Under the pieces are notes generated by a model. It was not told where the DNA came from and searched no databases. It saw only the letters and a list, made by a program, of their open reading frames with translations. Positions 11,602-24,236 of a DNA stretch of 64,000 nt are shown here, one piece after another. The first letter of the stretch is position 1, and every line of letters starts with the position of its first letter. The stretch covers positions 52,808,592 to 52,872,591 of the forward strand of contig CM055097.1 in NCBI GenBank assembly GCA_029204225.1, written 5' to 3'. A program made the position numbers and the translations under genes. This DNA comes from Diphasiastrum complanatum. Its lineage: Eukaryota; Streptophyta; Lycopodiopsida; Lycopodiales; Lycopodiaceae.

Positions 11602-12100
11602 TTAGAAACACCTCTTTGGCTTAGTACATCTATCTACAACTCCTAAGGCTGATCTTAACTTGATAAATGAAGCCTTTGGCAAGGCTTTAGTGAGTAGATC
11701 AGCAAGGCAATCTGAAGAAGACACATGATGTAGCTTGATCTCCTTTGCTTGAACCTTTTTCCTCACAAAATGGTGAGCAATCTCTATGTGCTTGCTCCTT
11801 GCATGGAATGTGGGATTGGTTGGTAATGCTTGGCTTGATTGGTTGCCACAAAATATTATTGGCTGCTCTTCAACCATAGGATCTCCTTTGTTGTGGATGT
11901 TAGTGCCTTGTATTCCGATTCGGTTGAAGATAGAGAAATAGTATCTTGCTTTTTGGAAAGCCAAGACACTATGTCATTGCAAAGGAAGGTAACAAAAGCA
12001 CTTGTGGACCTCCTATCCACCTTATCACCTGCAAAATCAGCATCCGAAAATTCATGAGACATATTTGATGGCCTATCTATTTGCAAAACTCCCAAGCTGA
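11602..12100 (-). pseudogene. Ty1/copia RNase H, C-terminal end of polyprotein
   Basis: Read from 12100 downwards: FSDADFAGDKVDRRSTSAF, SWLSKKQDTISLSSTESEYKAL, then after a frameshift near 11900 HARSKHIEIAHHFVRKKV, HVSSSDCLADLLTKALP and a stop at 11602. These are the copia RNase H catalytic Asp and Glu blocks and the usual polyprotein end. Several positions have decayed. It is antiparallel to the copia RT at 10075-11065, so the two are different insertions. Confidence 0.9.
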
Positions 12101-12101
12101 A

Positions 12102-12840
12102 AAAAAAAAAAAAAAAAGAGCCTACAACTTTTCTATTAGGACAAGCATCTATCATCGATGTCCCCTCTCTCCCTATCTCTTTAACATTTCTATTAAACCT
12201 CTTATAAATTGCCTTCTCATGAGTTGTGTTTCCAAGTGTTTCTCTCTCTTCACTTTTGTTGATATTATAGTTGACGATTTCTCCCCCTCGAGATCTTGAT
12301 TTGATTAAAAAAAACATTGAGCATCCTTGAAATTCTTTGTGATTGTTTTGGCTCTAAAATCAACTTAAAGAAATTTCACTTCTTACTCCTCTCACAAGTC
12401 AACCCCCCTCCTTGGGTGCATGACTTAGGACTCGATATCACCACTCATGATCACACCTTCGTGTATTTGGTCTTCCATCTATGTGCTTGTGTCCCTTTGA
12501 AATATCGTCTTGATTGGATCCAACCACATCAATAAGATAATCCAACAATGATATTCATTATCTCTTGATTTTGCTGCCAAAGTCATTGTCTTTAAACATA
12601 TCATCTCTTCTTATTGCACCTATTTCCTTTTCATCTGGTCTATGCACCCCTCCACTTTTTTCACCATTGCCAGTTGCTTCAAAAAATCCCTCTGGTGCAA
12701 TCGTAACTGGGACATTTTCACAGCTCTGTGATCTCTCGATGGTTTTGGGAAACCCTCCAATTCTTCTCTTGAAGATGACTGCTCGTGGGAGGGGATTGAT
12801 AGCGCTAAGAGGAATTTCTTTTACGTCCTAAGGACATGAA
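12102..12840 (+). pseudogene. LINE reverse transcriptase fragment (L1-like)
   Basis: Starts at an A-run (12102-12117) and then reads HRCPLSPYLFNISIKPLIN (the QGCPLSPYLF box), LEILCDCFGSKINLKKF (after the catalytic region) and, further on, AAKVIVFKHIISSYC and CFKKSLW, the typical post-RT sequence of plant LINEs. The catalytic FADD equivalent reads FVDIIVDD and looks degenerate. Frameshifts occur near 12300 and 12560. It is joined back to back with the minus-strand copia RNase H. Confidence 0.7.
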
Positions 12841-14009
12841 TGTTTGTGACGAGGGAAATATGTTATGTCCCTAATAAACTTATGTCAATTAGCCTTTAAT
12901 CTTAGGTTGAGGGAGCCTAATTTTGGTTAGAGAACTATCTCGAGGTCGGCTTGGAATAACTTTAGTGCATGGATAGTCAATTGTGGCTAAAGTTAGAGTT
13001 AGTTGTCAGTGGAAACTAATGCATGGACATCTAGAGTGGGAGTAAGGCTACACATTTGAGACCATATATCCAAGGTATATGCGGGAGTGTGGGCATCACT
13101 TAAGTTATCCTAGGTTAAATTTTATGCTACCTAAGTGGATTGTGAGTAAGAATGATGTATTCATCCATCCATATGTTGGATAATTGTAACTTTTCATTCA
13201 TTGAATATTTTGTGAGCTTTTTATGAGACTAAATGAATCATCCTCATTATTGTCCGATACTGAGCGAGGTTAATCTTAGAGTGGAGGTCAATTATGATTG
13301 TATGGGATGCCATAGCTACTGTTCAAGGGATTGATCTATGATGCTGGTGTGGTACTTGCATGTAGCTGACTGTGGATTTACTCTTTGGATAAGCTGTTAG
13401 TTTGATGTTTGGATTATCAGCATTGCTTGCATGGGTTATTGTTGGGTAAGAGATTGGTGAGTCCTACAATGATAAGAACAATGAGGAGCAAAAATCTGAT
13501 GTATGATTCTCCTAAAGGAGCAGGCTCACAACAGAAGAAAAGATAAAAGAAGCTAAACAACAGCCAATAAATCAGATTATGTGCAAGTGCCAGTTGTGCT
13601 TAGGGTTTGAAAAGATTTAGGTACTCATGTTAAAGCCATATTGACTCTTTCTAAGCACATTTACCTCTTTGAATCAAACTAAACCTTTCCTTATTTGTAC
13701 CTCCAAATTTTTGCGATCTATTTCTTGGTTGAGCTTGCTCCTTGATAGTGGTATTAATCACTTTAAGCATTTGTTGATTCATTTGTTGCTGGCAAGTATT
13801 TATACAAATTAACAAGCATGTTCATTCTTGCATGAATTGCATTAGTTTGTCGTACTATGAAATTTACACTGCATGGTTTGAATTGTGCAATGTTGTATAT
13901 ACATGAAAGGGATGCTTCTCCATTGTTGATGGTCGTAATATACTTTGGTGTATCAATATGTCATCACTTCTTGCCGTTGATTCTATTTTGAAATGGAGTT
14001 GTTGTACAG
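12841..14009. other. Intergenic or intronic sequence, no gene recognised
   Basis: AT-rich sequence without recognisable coding segments. It lies directly upstream of the first visible exon of the HVA22-like gene. I looked here for that gene's missing first exon (about 33 codons ending in an RTAC-like motif) and did not find it. Confidence 0.5.
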
Positions 14010-16023
14010 TGTGATTGTTGGAGTGGGTTTCCCTGTATACTCCACATTCAAGGCTATAGAAACAAAGGAGCTTCAAGCACAAGAGCAGTGGCTGGTTTAC
14101 TGGGCAGGTCTGTATTTGTTTTGCCACTCGGAAGAGTGGGATGTTTCAAGAGGCTAGAACAAGTCTCTTTGCACAAATACTTTTCAAAGAGATGCTTAGT
14201 TGGTGTATATCCTTCATGCTCCATGTATTTATTTTATTTGCTTGTTTTCTTATTGAGGTATTTTTCAAATCGTTTCTATGGGCAAAGAACACATGCAGCA
14301 AAGCACAAATCTTCCCTCTGGGATTTTGACACAACCTTTTTATTGTAAAGTTAAGGATCAACCTCAAAAATGAATCTGTATTATCAAGATCTTTGCAATC
14401 TAAAGATGGAGAACTAAAAAGGCTGCTTAGCTCATGCTTTTAAATTCTTTAATAAAATGACTTATAAAATATAAGAGGCTCTGAGAGTTGCATAACCGTC
14501 AGAATTCAAATTTGTAACGGTTCCTTCCAATCTTTAGCAAGCACAAGAACATTTCCTGGAACTCAAAGTCTATCAAGCTCAGTATATGATTTTGTCTTAA
14601 ACCCCTCTCCTTAAGTTATTTGCATTTTGATTTTTTATCAACTTTAAACCTTCATAACTTTTCAATGTGAGCTCAGTGTTGCGAAAAAGCAAAAATTTAT
14701 CAGCTCAATGTCATCGATGCAGTGCAATGAATTCTACCTCAGTATTCATCAGCATTGAATAAAATAATAAATACATATCTGAAATTACACAGTAGGAGAA
14801 CTCTATATAAGAGGACATTTCCTCTTCCTTTCATACGTAAAGCAGTATTCAATAAAAACATTCCCGAAATCTCTCAAACCAAATTGAAATGATTCATGGA
14901 TCGAATCCATAAGATAACCTATCAATTCCAAATCATGGAACGTCAGTGCCAGATAGTCCTCTTTCGAAACCCAGTTAGCAACTTATGCTTGGGTACTGCT
15001 GAGACATAAGCAATGCTATTTGGCTAAAATTTTTTGTTTATTGAATTTTTTATTGTTGTTTTGACTTAGATCCTTTGACTTTTTGAGTTGCTCGTATATT
15101 GTTTCTAAGGTTTACCTTATGACATCACTGACTTCTCTATATAAATTTGTGAAATTGGATATATTCTAATTTTACAAATAGATATAAAAATTGCGCTTGA
15201 AATAGGGCTTCGTGGCTGTCAAAAACATTTACAAACTTTTTTTACACAGCGTTCTGGAGTTCCGGAACGCTGCGTTTTGGAACGTGGAACAGCGTTCCGG
15301 TGCAACTTAGGATCCAAAAATTTCTCTTCAAAAGGAGTAGCTGAAATAACTGAAGAAACAGGGGCACTTGGTTTACTACCTTTTTTAAGAATTGTCACGC
15401 AGGAAAGAGCTTCCTCTTTCTGTTTTTCGATTTTGTCCTTCAATTCTTTGAGTTTACGCAATGGTTCCGGTGTAGCAAGAAGAGGCTGGGATTTGAATTC
15501 TTGCGTCAACATATTCACTTCAGTTGCAGCTGGGTATGTGTCTCTTTGAGATAAGCCATCTCGGTCTTAACCATGTGTGACTTTGTCTTCAGACCTTGGA
15601 AATCCTGTAGCAGAACACTCAGGTTAGAGGCAAGATAGGAAGGACTCTATTGCCTTAGTGGGAGTGTAGGGATCCTTTGAAGAGGGGTATGAAATGGCAG
15701 GAGTTGGGGTAATGATAGGCAGAGAGAATGAAGAGGTAGCAACAGAATAAGAAGAGGAAGGGACAGAAGCAGAGAAAAGAGAAGAGAAAGAGGGAGGTGG
15801 AGAAGAAGGAGAGGAGGAAGATGGAAAAGAAGAAGAAGAAGAGAGTGGGAGAAAAGAAGAAGAAGAGTGCACAGCAGTAACAGCAGCAGCAGAGGAGGGG
15901 AAGGGCGTGACAGCAGCAGCGAAGGAGGGGGAGTGGGAGTCAGCAGCAGCAGCAGCAGCAGGAGGTGCAGTGTGTAGGACAGGAGGGGGGGAGCCCGGCG
16001 TGGAGAGCGTAGGGGTGGGCTTC

Positions 16024-16063
<40 letters not shown>

Positions 16064-16296
16064 AAGTTAAATGGAAGACAAACAATTTTTCTGAAACATA
16101 GTTTTTCTCATCTTTGCAGTTTATGGATGCTTCTGCGTGGCTGAAAATTTCTCAGACAAACTGCTCTCCTGGTATGAAGATTTTAGTTGTACTACTTGAG
16201 AGTGGAGTAACTTTTTACAATATTGTTGTTTGCAAAACTGAAAAACCGTGTTTCTTTGATTGAATAGGATTCTCTCTCTCTCTCTCTCTCTCTCGC

Positions 16297-16328
<32 letters not shown>

Positions 16329-19300
16329 CAAAAAAAAAGCTCATGCCACACAGTAATATGACCATATGTACTATAGCTCGATTAGGTTTTCTTGGCACTT
16401 TGTCACCTTTCGATCATTGGCCTAAAATATGTGTACAGTCATTGTGTTTTGAAGATTCTCCGAGTATTTCTGTCCTTTGATCTTCTGGCTTATCTGCAGG
16501 ATTCCATTCTATTACCATGTGAAGCTTGTCTTTCTCATTTGGCTTCAACTTCCAAACAACTACGTAAGTTTAATATCATTCTTCCACTGCTTCAAAATTT
16601 TTAAGTATCTTTCACAACCAATATCAAAACACTCTTTCCCCAGGTGTCGCAGGCAGAAGATTATGAAAAGTTCTAGATATTCTACATGTTGGATTTCTTG
16701 TATTTTCTGTATAATTTTGAAGGCATTTTCACATTCTTGTACGCTAATTGACAACATTTGTAATTTTGTATTACCAAATGATATATTCTGTCATTAGGGA
16801 GCTAGACAGCTATTCTCACAATATTTGCGGCCAGTCCTAGTCAAGCATCAAGACTGGTTGGATCGTATTGTTGACAGATTTCGAAATGACATGGTGGGTA
16901 TTTTTCCTTCTGATGGTGGTTATTATTATGTATTTATTACAATTATGAGACCTTAGCGCAACACATGCTACTCACATTAAAGCTCTTAGGTCATACGGTT
17001 TGATGGTTAGGAGGACAGTGGCAAGATGAAGATATTTTCTGCTTAAACTCCTCCATTGGATATGATTATTGAATGTGATGTTAAAAGTTGATTTCAGATA
17101 AATTTTAATCTGCTGCTGAGAAGATCAGTTAGCAATGCGAAAGCAATCATTTCGTTGTTCTTCACCTACTAATATTCACTATTTATAGGTAGTGATTATC
17201 CTTACATTCTTGCAGAATAGCTTCATATTGGCTCATCGCAAGGAGCTGGAAACCATTGTGCAAACAGTTAGGAAGGTGATTGTGGGAGGTCAGTCATTTA
17301 AGTGTTTGTTACAATTTGAAAGTTCACTGTGGGGGTCATAAACCAAATTTTACTATTCTCTTTATCAATATAAAAGTTGGAAGGTTAGACAGGTGGATGG
17401 TTTCATAGCAGGCATCGTTTATTGTTAACGCCATAGCTCTATTAGTAACTCTTGAAGTACTTCACTTTAGTTTATCATTTCTTGTGTCAAATAGCTGGTC
17501 AAAAATATTTAGAAACAAACTATATGCTTGCAATGAATGCCCGTTATACACTTTGGCCTTTAATTGCTGAATGGATAAGGAGTATATGCATTTTCAACAA
17601 GATAGGTATCTTGTAGGTGATTTACCAGGTGAACACATTCAATCTACCACTCATTTGTACTTAATCTGCTACTGTATTTTGTCATTAGATATTATAAATT
17701 ATTTTAATCTATATTTTAATGATTGCATAATGCATTGCAGCCTCACTTTCTCTTAGGCAGGATAGTGACATTGTTGCATGAATGGTTGCCAAGTTTAATA
17801 CCAAAATGGCCAAGATTGCATCCTCATGATGTGCGGTGTTCTTTGTCCTGTCTTGTCTCTCAACTGTTAAACTTTCGGAACCTTTTCAAATTCCATGCTG
17901 GTAGGCTGACATATTCTGGTTATGCATACTGCTCTTGTATTTGATAGAGTAGGTTGTACTAACATAATTAAACATGAACGGACATCATTGGCTTCAAAAG
18001 TAATTCAATTGTTTTCGACTCTTTTCCACAGTTTCAACCTTATTTTCTTGCAATTTAGGTTGTTGAATTCCTGAAGTTTGAAAGTTTTTTTTTAAGCTAT
18101 CAGAATTACAAGCGCATATCAGGTACTTTGGATTCTGGCAGGCAACTTCAGCTAGTCTTATACCCAATGAGTAAGGCACAATCAGTACTTTGGATTCTGG
18201 CTGACAACTTCCGCTAGTCTTATGCCCAATGAGTGAGGCACAATCAGCGCAGGAATCACCACCAAGAATAGCAAATGTACTACTACTGGCAAGCCTCACA
18301 TTGGCACTTCTGAAGGATATTACTCCTGATAAAATTCTGAAGCCACTAGCAGTAATTGTCTATTTGGAACAGTAGAAGAGAAATGAATGGCCTTTTAACC
18401 AGACATTTTCTTTTCTCCTCACAAAATTATGATAGTGCTCGAATCATAGGGAACGATCATGGGAACATGAATGTTGTTGAAAAAATTAGCACATGAATGG
18501 GAATGCCAACTCATCATAGTACACAAAGTATTACATACACTTGCAGGAATTATTATGATAGTGCTCGAATCATAGGGAACGATCATGGGAATATGAATGT
18601 TTTTGAAAAAATCAGCACATGAATGGGAATGCCACAAATTCTCTTCTCCTTGAGATGTAGAAATCTCAACAAAGGAAGCTGGTACATCAAATAATAGAAG
18701 AGAAGCATAAGTTATTGTGTTGAAGTAGATACAACCTAAAGCTTGTCTTTTTTTGCCATGTATTGTGAGCCGCAAAGGCTTGGCCTTGCCTCTTGAAGAT
18801 CCCCTTGGAACCATTTGTTGAGAAGCCTCCTCCTCAAGCCTTGACAAATCTCCATCATGCACTTGGATTTTTCCTACCATCATCCTCTTGATTGAGATTA
18901 GATCCTTCTTATTCCTTATATGCAAAGAAATTTTGGCAAAGCATATGGATCTAAAGATCCCCAAAGTATCAACTATTGCTGCCATCTTTCTAGCCAAATC
19001 CGATCTCTCCTTCAACTCTTACTGATACATTCCAATAGGTGGCAGCCATGCCTACTCCCTACAAACTCCTCCATGCAGCATTTTCCTTGCATGCAAACAG
19101 CACATTCTCTCTCTCTCTCTCTCTCTCTAGCATGTCGTTCAATGTGGCTGTCATACCAGTTAAGAGCCATTCTCCTAAGCTCATTAACTTCTCCAATAGC
19201 TGGTTTGTCAGAATGAATCATCTCCCATCCTGACTCTGAAAAACTCTACTTGCTAATTCTGGGCTCGGCTTAGTTTCAGCACCCTGTGCACTCCCTACAC

Positions 19301-20820
19301 CATGTTAGGGACTGCATCTACGGCTGAAAACTAAGGAGAAACTTATTCTAAGGATGACAATGGTGATGATTGCACCAGGGTTTTGAGATTAAGCAAAGCC
19401 CTAATTCTGATTTTTGGTCGCCTGATCCCATTGGGGTAAATCAAGTCTCAACCGACTCTCCAAGTATTTGGGTATCTTCAACTCATACAAGTCACTCACT
19501 GATCACCCGTGTCCTATCCATGCGAATTGGTCAACTTGACCACTTCAGCTGCTTTCCGGCTCATCTCAACCAACTTTTTGCAAGATTGACGGCTAGGCCC
19601 ATGATGGTCAGTCTTAATGTCACGTCTCTGACTGCTCTTCAAATGACGACACTGGGTCACTACTTGCAATACATCCAACCTTTACTAGAGTCAGGTGCCT
19701 GGTCTCGGCTACTGGCCATCATCGTAACTTATGATTGATAGGCCTTTTGGTAACCAGCACTATCAGACATGCTAGTGCTAACACTGGGCCCTAACACCTT
19801 GTTTCACCATCTAAGCACTATCGTTTTGAGTTTGCAGCATAGGTTATTTATTGTGCATAACATTGGTTATCAACATTATATATGGGCACTAAATTTATTT
19901 TGCTAGTTTTGGATTGTGAGGTAAGGGTTTCGTACAAATACTTTTATTTTGCTAGCTCTTGATTTTCGGAGAGGTTTTATACCAATGCCTCATTATCTGG
20001 TCCGCGTTTTGTCAGTCTAATAGCTTAGTGGAGTTCCTGTCGTGCCTGTAGATGCTCATTATGTTTTTACTAGTGGCACCAAAACCTTAGCGATTTGTTT
20101 CTTTAATTGTGCATTTGTTTACAATTAGTTTAAGTTGCAATTGGTTTCAGCAATGTAGTTTCCTCAACGACCCAAAGCTGTGTTGTTCACCATTTCAATA
20201 TTAAGTGCTGAAGCTTATTAAGGAGAACGCAGCCCCTTTGAACGCATACCAAGTCAAGCTTAAAACAGGTTGAGGCTTGTGCCATTACGTTTTGCTGTTT
20301 AATCATGTCTCAACCTTGGTTGAACTTTAATTTTAGGTTCAGCAGTTTTTGTTGAAACTGTGCCTGGAGTTCGATTATCTTTTGGCTCCAAAAAACATTA
20401 TTTAGCAAATTCCTGAAAGGATGTGTCGATACTGTTGGTCAATCTTAGTTTTGCCTTATTCAGGTCTATGTAATTTTTGCACTTTGGAACTAAGCCCAGC
20501 CTTCTGTGGGGTTTTTCAAATGGATGCAATTTCTTTGTCTTGAAATTTTATATTACAATATGTGTTTAGATTCTTTCATGACCTGAGTGCATTGTTTGTC
20601 TGGCTCTGTTGTTGTTTCCTGTACTGATATAGATTCTCTAAATGGAACAGCTTATCAAGCTACAGAAGATATGATTCAATCTTCGAGGTTGGCTCTAGGC
20701 TCTTCGCCCTTGAATAGACAAGACGGCGAAAACTCCGGTGGGTTATTGCCAGCAACCGCTGAAGTCGATCCTGGAAGGATACAAGTTCCCAGAGGAGATA
20801 GTAGTGATTCCTCCGGATAA
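14010..20820 (+). CDS. HVA22-like protein (TB2/DP1/REEP family), six exons, 5' exon not found
   Basis: Exons 14010-14107, 16120-16171, 16500-16563, 16798-16893, 17216-17288 and 20633-20820 all have AG/GT borders and join in frame to about 190 residues ending at TAA 20818-20820. The product reads FPVYSTFKAIETKE, WLVYWA, VYGCFCVAENFSDKLLSW, IPFYYHVKLVFLIWLQLP, GARQLFSQYLRPVLVKHQ and a Ser/Asp-rich tail, the order of the TB2/DP1/HVA22 domain; it is closest to my recollection of the HVA22k type. Such proteins insert hairpins into the ER membrane and shape it. About 33 N-terminal residues are missing, presumably on an upstream exon. Introns of 2.0 and 3.3 kb are swollen by insertions. Coding exons are intact, so it could still be expressed. 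Confidence 0.85.
15219..16085 (-). pseudogene. Ser/Pro/Ala-rich plus coiled-coil reading-frame remnant
   Basis: Lies inside an intron of the HVA22-like gene, on the opposite strand. Read downwards: a 150-residue Ser/Pro/Ala-rich low-complexity region, then SNLSVLLQDFQGLKTKSH and AYLKETHTQLQ, a stop, and in another frame MNMLTQEFKSQP, PLRKLKELKDKIEKQKEEAL, a coiled-coil-like heptad pattern. No known domain was recognised. The layout resembles the remnants at 29.6-30.5 kb and 32.0-33.0 kb, which sit among LTR-element sequences, so it is probably transposon-borne. Confidence 0.4.
16026..16059. repeat. (GA)n microsatellite
   Basis: About 34 bases of GA repeat just upstream of the second visible HVA22-like exon. 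Confidence 0.97.
16270..16326. repeat. (CT)n followed by poly-C
   Basis: A CT tract, CGCG, then about 29 consecutive C, within the intron between the second and third visible HVA22-like exons. The long C-run could be an assembly-sensitive stretch. Confidence 0.95.
18121..18245. repeat. Tandem duplication, ~62-bp unit
   Basis: ACTTTGGATTCTGGC...AACTTC.GCTAGTCTTAT.CCCAATGAGT.AGGCACAATC occurs twice in a row (about 18124 and 18186) with few differences. It lies in the last, 3.3-kb intron of the HVA22-like gene. Confidence 0.9.
18419..19221 (-). other. Unassigned minus-strand open frames in the HVA22-like intron
   Basis: Two adjoining frames (19012-19221 and 18419-19015) give ELRRMALNWYDSHIERHARE, KMAAIVDTLGIFRSICFAKI and SRLEEEASQQMVPRGS before running into the duplicated 18424-18636 sequence. 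Amphipathic, charged composition hints at a former coding region, possibly transposon-derived. No domain is recognised and the C-terminal part is only translated repeat. Confidence 0.25.
18424..18636. repeat. Direct repeat, ~87 bp, 125-bp spacing
   Basis: ATTATGATAGTGCTCGAATC starts both copies (about 18426 and 18551). The matches extend through GGGAACGATCATGGGAA and GAATGGGAATGCCA. The copies are nearly identical, so the duplication is recent. Confidence 0.92.
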
Positions 20821-20872
20821 TGAAAATCAGAAAATCTATTGGAAGTTGTTTTTAGAGATATCCTCTCTCTCA

Positions 20873-20874
<2 letters not shown>

Positions 20875-20907
<33 letters not shown>
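20875..20907. repeat. (CA)n microsatellite
   Basis: About 33 bases of CA repeat, just 3' of the HVA22-like stop codon and so probably in its 3' UTR or downstream flank. Confidence 0.97.
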
Positions 20908-20915
<8 letters not shown>

Positions 20916-21751
20916 CTGGAAACAGCCAGGCTTTGTTTCTATTCTATAGTGTATATCAAATGCTATTGCGGCTCCAGCGGCTCCTTGGGCTTGACGAAAG
21001 TAATGTCGTCTTTACAGCTCTGTGAATACCGGATTGCTTGGAGGTTTATAAATAACAATTGAAGTCTCTTAAGAGTTCACACCCTTCCGTTTGTGACATA
21101 TTTTAGCGGTCAATACTTTGTAACCATTTGTTTTTTCCTGCTAGTGTAGAAGATAATTTATGGAAAAAGGGGTTCAAGTTTGCATGCATGCTGGACTTCA
21201 TAAGGTCATTTTCCTGACGTCCACCAAGGGACCCCCAATAAGGGATAAAACCCTAAATCCAATGAGGGACATTTCATGACATCCACAAAGGGAGCCTTCA
21301 TCATCTACACATGTCCACAAGGGACCTTCATAGGCCTTTTATAGTCAATCAAATGTCTCTACAAAACTTAAACATCCTTCATTTTCAAATTAAACTTAAA
21401 TTTTTCAAAATGAGTCATAAAAAGACACTACTTTTTAAACATCCTAATAGGAGGACAAGGCCTTACATTGCCTTAGTCTTGAATGGTCCTCAGGGGACAT
21501 GGTCTTCTTTTATTTTCTTAACGTCTTACTTTTGAAGTGTCCTACTTGGACAAGCTTGGCCTAAGAGTCTTTATGCCTTTCAGAGTCCTCTTAATCCCTT
21601 CTATCGAGGGCAAACGGATTGTAATTGTGCATGTCAAAGATATTCAACTTTTGATAATAATGTCAATTCTTCTGTCTCTTTTCGTCTTCAAGAGTCTTAT
21701 TGTATTTTAGAGCACTTACAATCCCTTCTACAGAGATTTAAAATAGGGCTA
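20908..21751. other. Downstream flank of the HVA22-like gene
   Basis: No gene recognised. Short related motifs of the form GACATCCACAAAGGGA appear at about 21217, 21275 and 21311, a decayed short repeat. Confidence 0.4.
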
Positions 21752-22284
21752 GTAGGCGTAGGGTTTGGCATGGTTTAGTGTCCATTTCATTGCGTTTCAG
21801 TAAGGTTTAATGCCAGATGCTTGTTCAATAGTATTTGTGGGATTTTTGTCACTCACCCAGTTGCTTGTGGAGGACCACAACCTACTAGAAAATTGTCTAT
21901 CTGCAATCCTCTTATTTTTCTCTCTCTACTGATACCCATATTGGGTGGTTTTTTTATTAAAAAGAAAAAAGCGAATCACCGTTTTTTTCTGATAGCAAAT
22001 CGTGAATTGCGATTCGATTCACGATTCAAGATTCGCTTATGCAACTATGATGTAGAATTTTTTATATGTGCTCCAGTGAAAAAGAACGGAATATGTTTCG
22101 AAGAAAATTCTACGCTTGCTTGGAATCAAGCTGATAGAACACTGCTACATTGTACACTCTGACCTTTTTTGAATAACTAGTTATCCTTACATAATTCCAC
22201 AAATATTGTTGAACGGACATTTGGCATTGAACCTTACTGAAACGTAGTGACATGCACACTGAACCATGCCAAACCCTACTAAGC
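21752..22284. mobile_element. Foldback (MITE-like) element with ~90-bp inverted arms
   Basis: The left arm (about 21752-21845) contains GGGTTTGGCATGGTT, GTTTCAGTAAGGTT and TATTTGTGGGAT. The right arm (about 22194-22284) is its reverse complement with scattered changes: ATTCCACAAATATTG, AACCTTACTGAAACG and CATGCCAAACCCTA. The loop of about 350 bases encodes nothing recognisable. Inverted arms around a short noncoding core are what miniature inverted-repeat or foldback transposons look like. Exact ends and target duplication could not be fixed by eye. Confidence 0.75.
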
Positions 22285-24236
22285 TATATTGAACAACCCT
22301 AAATTGTAGACAATGCTATTGAATTGGAGCAAATCCTATTGAACCACAAAAAGTTGTACTGAACTGTAAAAAACCCTATTGTTATTTCAACAGTCTAGTG
22401 GGTGTCAACTCAGAATGACAACTCTGATCAAGACATTATTTTTTGGCTATGCAGTATGTTCTTGATACTTGTTGTAAGATGGATAAATCTTGTAGTAAAA
22501 AAAATTTCGAATCACTTTTTTTTGTTGCAAGAAGCAACAATAAAATAAAATTTGGCGATTCGCTACAACGAATCTCGAAACCCCACAAATTGCGATTCGT
22601 TGCAACTGCCATATATTGAAATTCGACACGATGATTAATGTGCTTGGTAGTTCATTGGTCAAAGTTAACCAATGTTATTTAAAAAAAAATGTTTTTTAAG
22701 TAGAACCTGAATGGAGTCTTTTCTCATTAGAATGAATATTATGATGAAGGAAACTATGACTTGTACAAAACCAACAAGAACTGTTTGTGTACGCGTAAAA
22801 CTCTTCGTTATCTATCAAGTAGCTCACCATTAACCATAGATTCACATATGAGATAAAGGTTTTGGACTTTACTACTTTGACTTTTTGCTAAGCTAGAAAA
22901 ATTGGAACTTTAGTACTGTTGGATCTTTGGTCAAGTTGTAAAATCGGTATCTGGAATGAGTTTTTAAACCGATCTTGACGGAGCTGAAAGGTAAAATACA
23001 GTACAAAAAAGCAAAACAAAGCATAACCACTTTCAAGATGTCCAGCTGATACCTGCCACCATCTTACAAAACAAAACCGCTCAAGTTAGTTCGATGAGGA
23101 AGACAAGTGTCATAGCTGAATGACAGTTGTTATTCATGTCCAAAAGAAGTTATACCACTTAACAGCTTTGAATAGCGATTTAAAACATTGTCTAGTCTTC
23201 CCATACAGACGATTTTTTAGCAATAGGCCAAGCCATCATATCATTGTATCAGGACGAGTGCCATACCGATAAGCTTACGATCAGTTGGTCCATATCAGTT
23301 CGTTTTAATTAAAGAAGAGCATGAAAAGTTTGAACCGTTCGGAGTTTCACTTAGCCAAAAGACCTGGTGTGAACATGTGTGTTGGTATTAGAGCAAATCC
23401 ATGCTATACTGACCCAAGTGACCCTTATAGCGAAAGGTGTGTCACGCACTGTTGTCCATACTCCTGAGCATATCCATGGTTTCCAATTGTATCTCACCAA
23501 AAGTCTAAAGTAACACTAACAAAGGTAAGGTGTAGTGTTGCCATGAATGTTATATCAGAATGACATAACATCCACGGTATCAGGACACTGTAGAGAAAAG
23601 ATGTAATTAATATATAGTAAGAGACTGCCAATGTTTATATAGGGTAGTAGGACAGATCCGTGTCATTCTACTCCCTTAGTATAAACTATGATTCTTACGC
23701 ATATCCATGTTGTCTAAGATCATAATATTGGAGTCCTTATTGTTACTTTTGGTGACAATTCTTATTTCAAGGTATTTTAGTTTGATTTGAGTGTGGTCTT
23801 ATGTCGTTTCTTACTTTCGAACAAGCGAAATAGAGAAGCGGAAAGAAAAAGTGAATTTGTGTAGAGTAATGGTATATCATAGCCTTTATGGAACCGAAAC
23901 TACCATACTTACCGAAATTGTGAAGAGTCTATTTAAACTCGGAAAGCGTACCTGAATGGTTGTAGACGTAGCTTCCTGAGAGGCAGCCATAGTAGTTCTT
24001 AAGCGAATGAGTTCTTACTCTTTTAGATCATAAGCAAGCCAAGAAACCGTGGAGTGAGCATATTGCTACGAAGAGTTACGTAGAAAGCACTTACAAGACA
24101 TCTCCTGATTATGTTAGTTAACTTGCATTGCAGACATCCAGTTGGTTGCATACCTTGCAATAGCGAGTAGTCGGTTCAAGAATGAACCAAGTAATATTCT
24201 GATGAAGCCGGAGTAATATAATGAAGCTACAACGTG
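22285..24236. other. No gene recognised
   Basis: AT-rich sequence without sustained frames. At 22493-22600 an AAAAATTTCGAATCAC...GCGATTCG stretch resembles the loop sequence of the foldback element at about 21960-22030 in the same orientation, so a related copy or internal duplication may be present. Confidence 0.35.

Noticed and set aside
14088-14367. Open frames on both strands around 14.1-14.3 kb
   Set aside because: They overlap the end of an HVA22-like exon and its intron; the spliced frame explains the coding signal.
21311-21535. 74-codon plus-strand frame
   Set aside because: No recognisable motif, ordinary AT-rich composition and no neighbouring exon signals.
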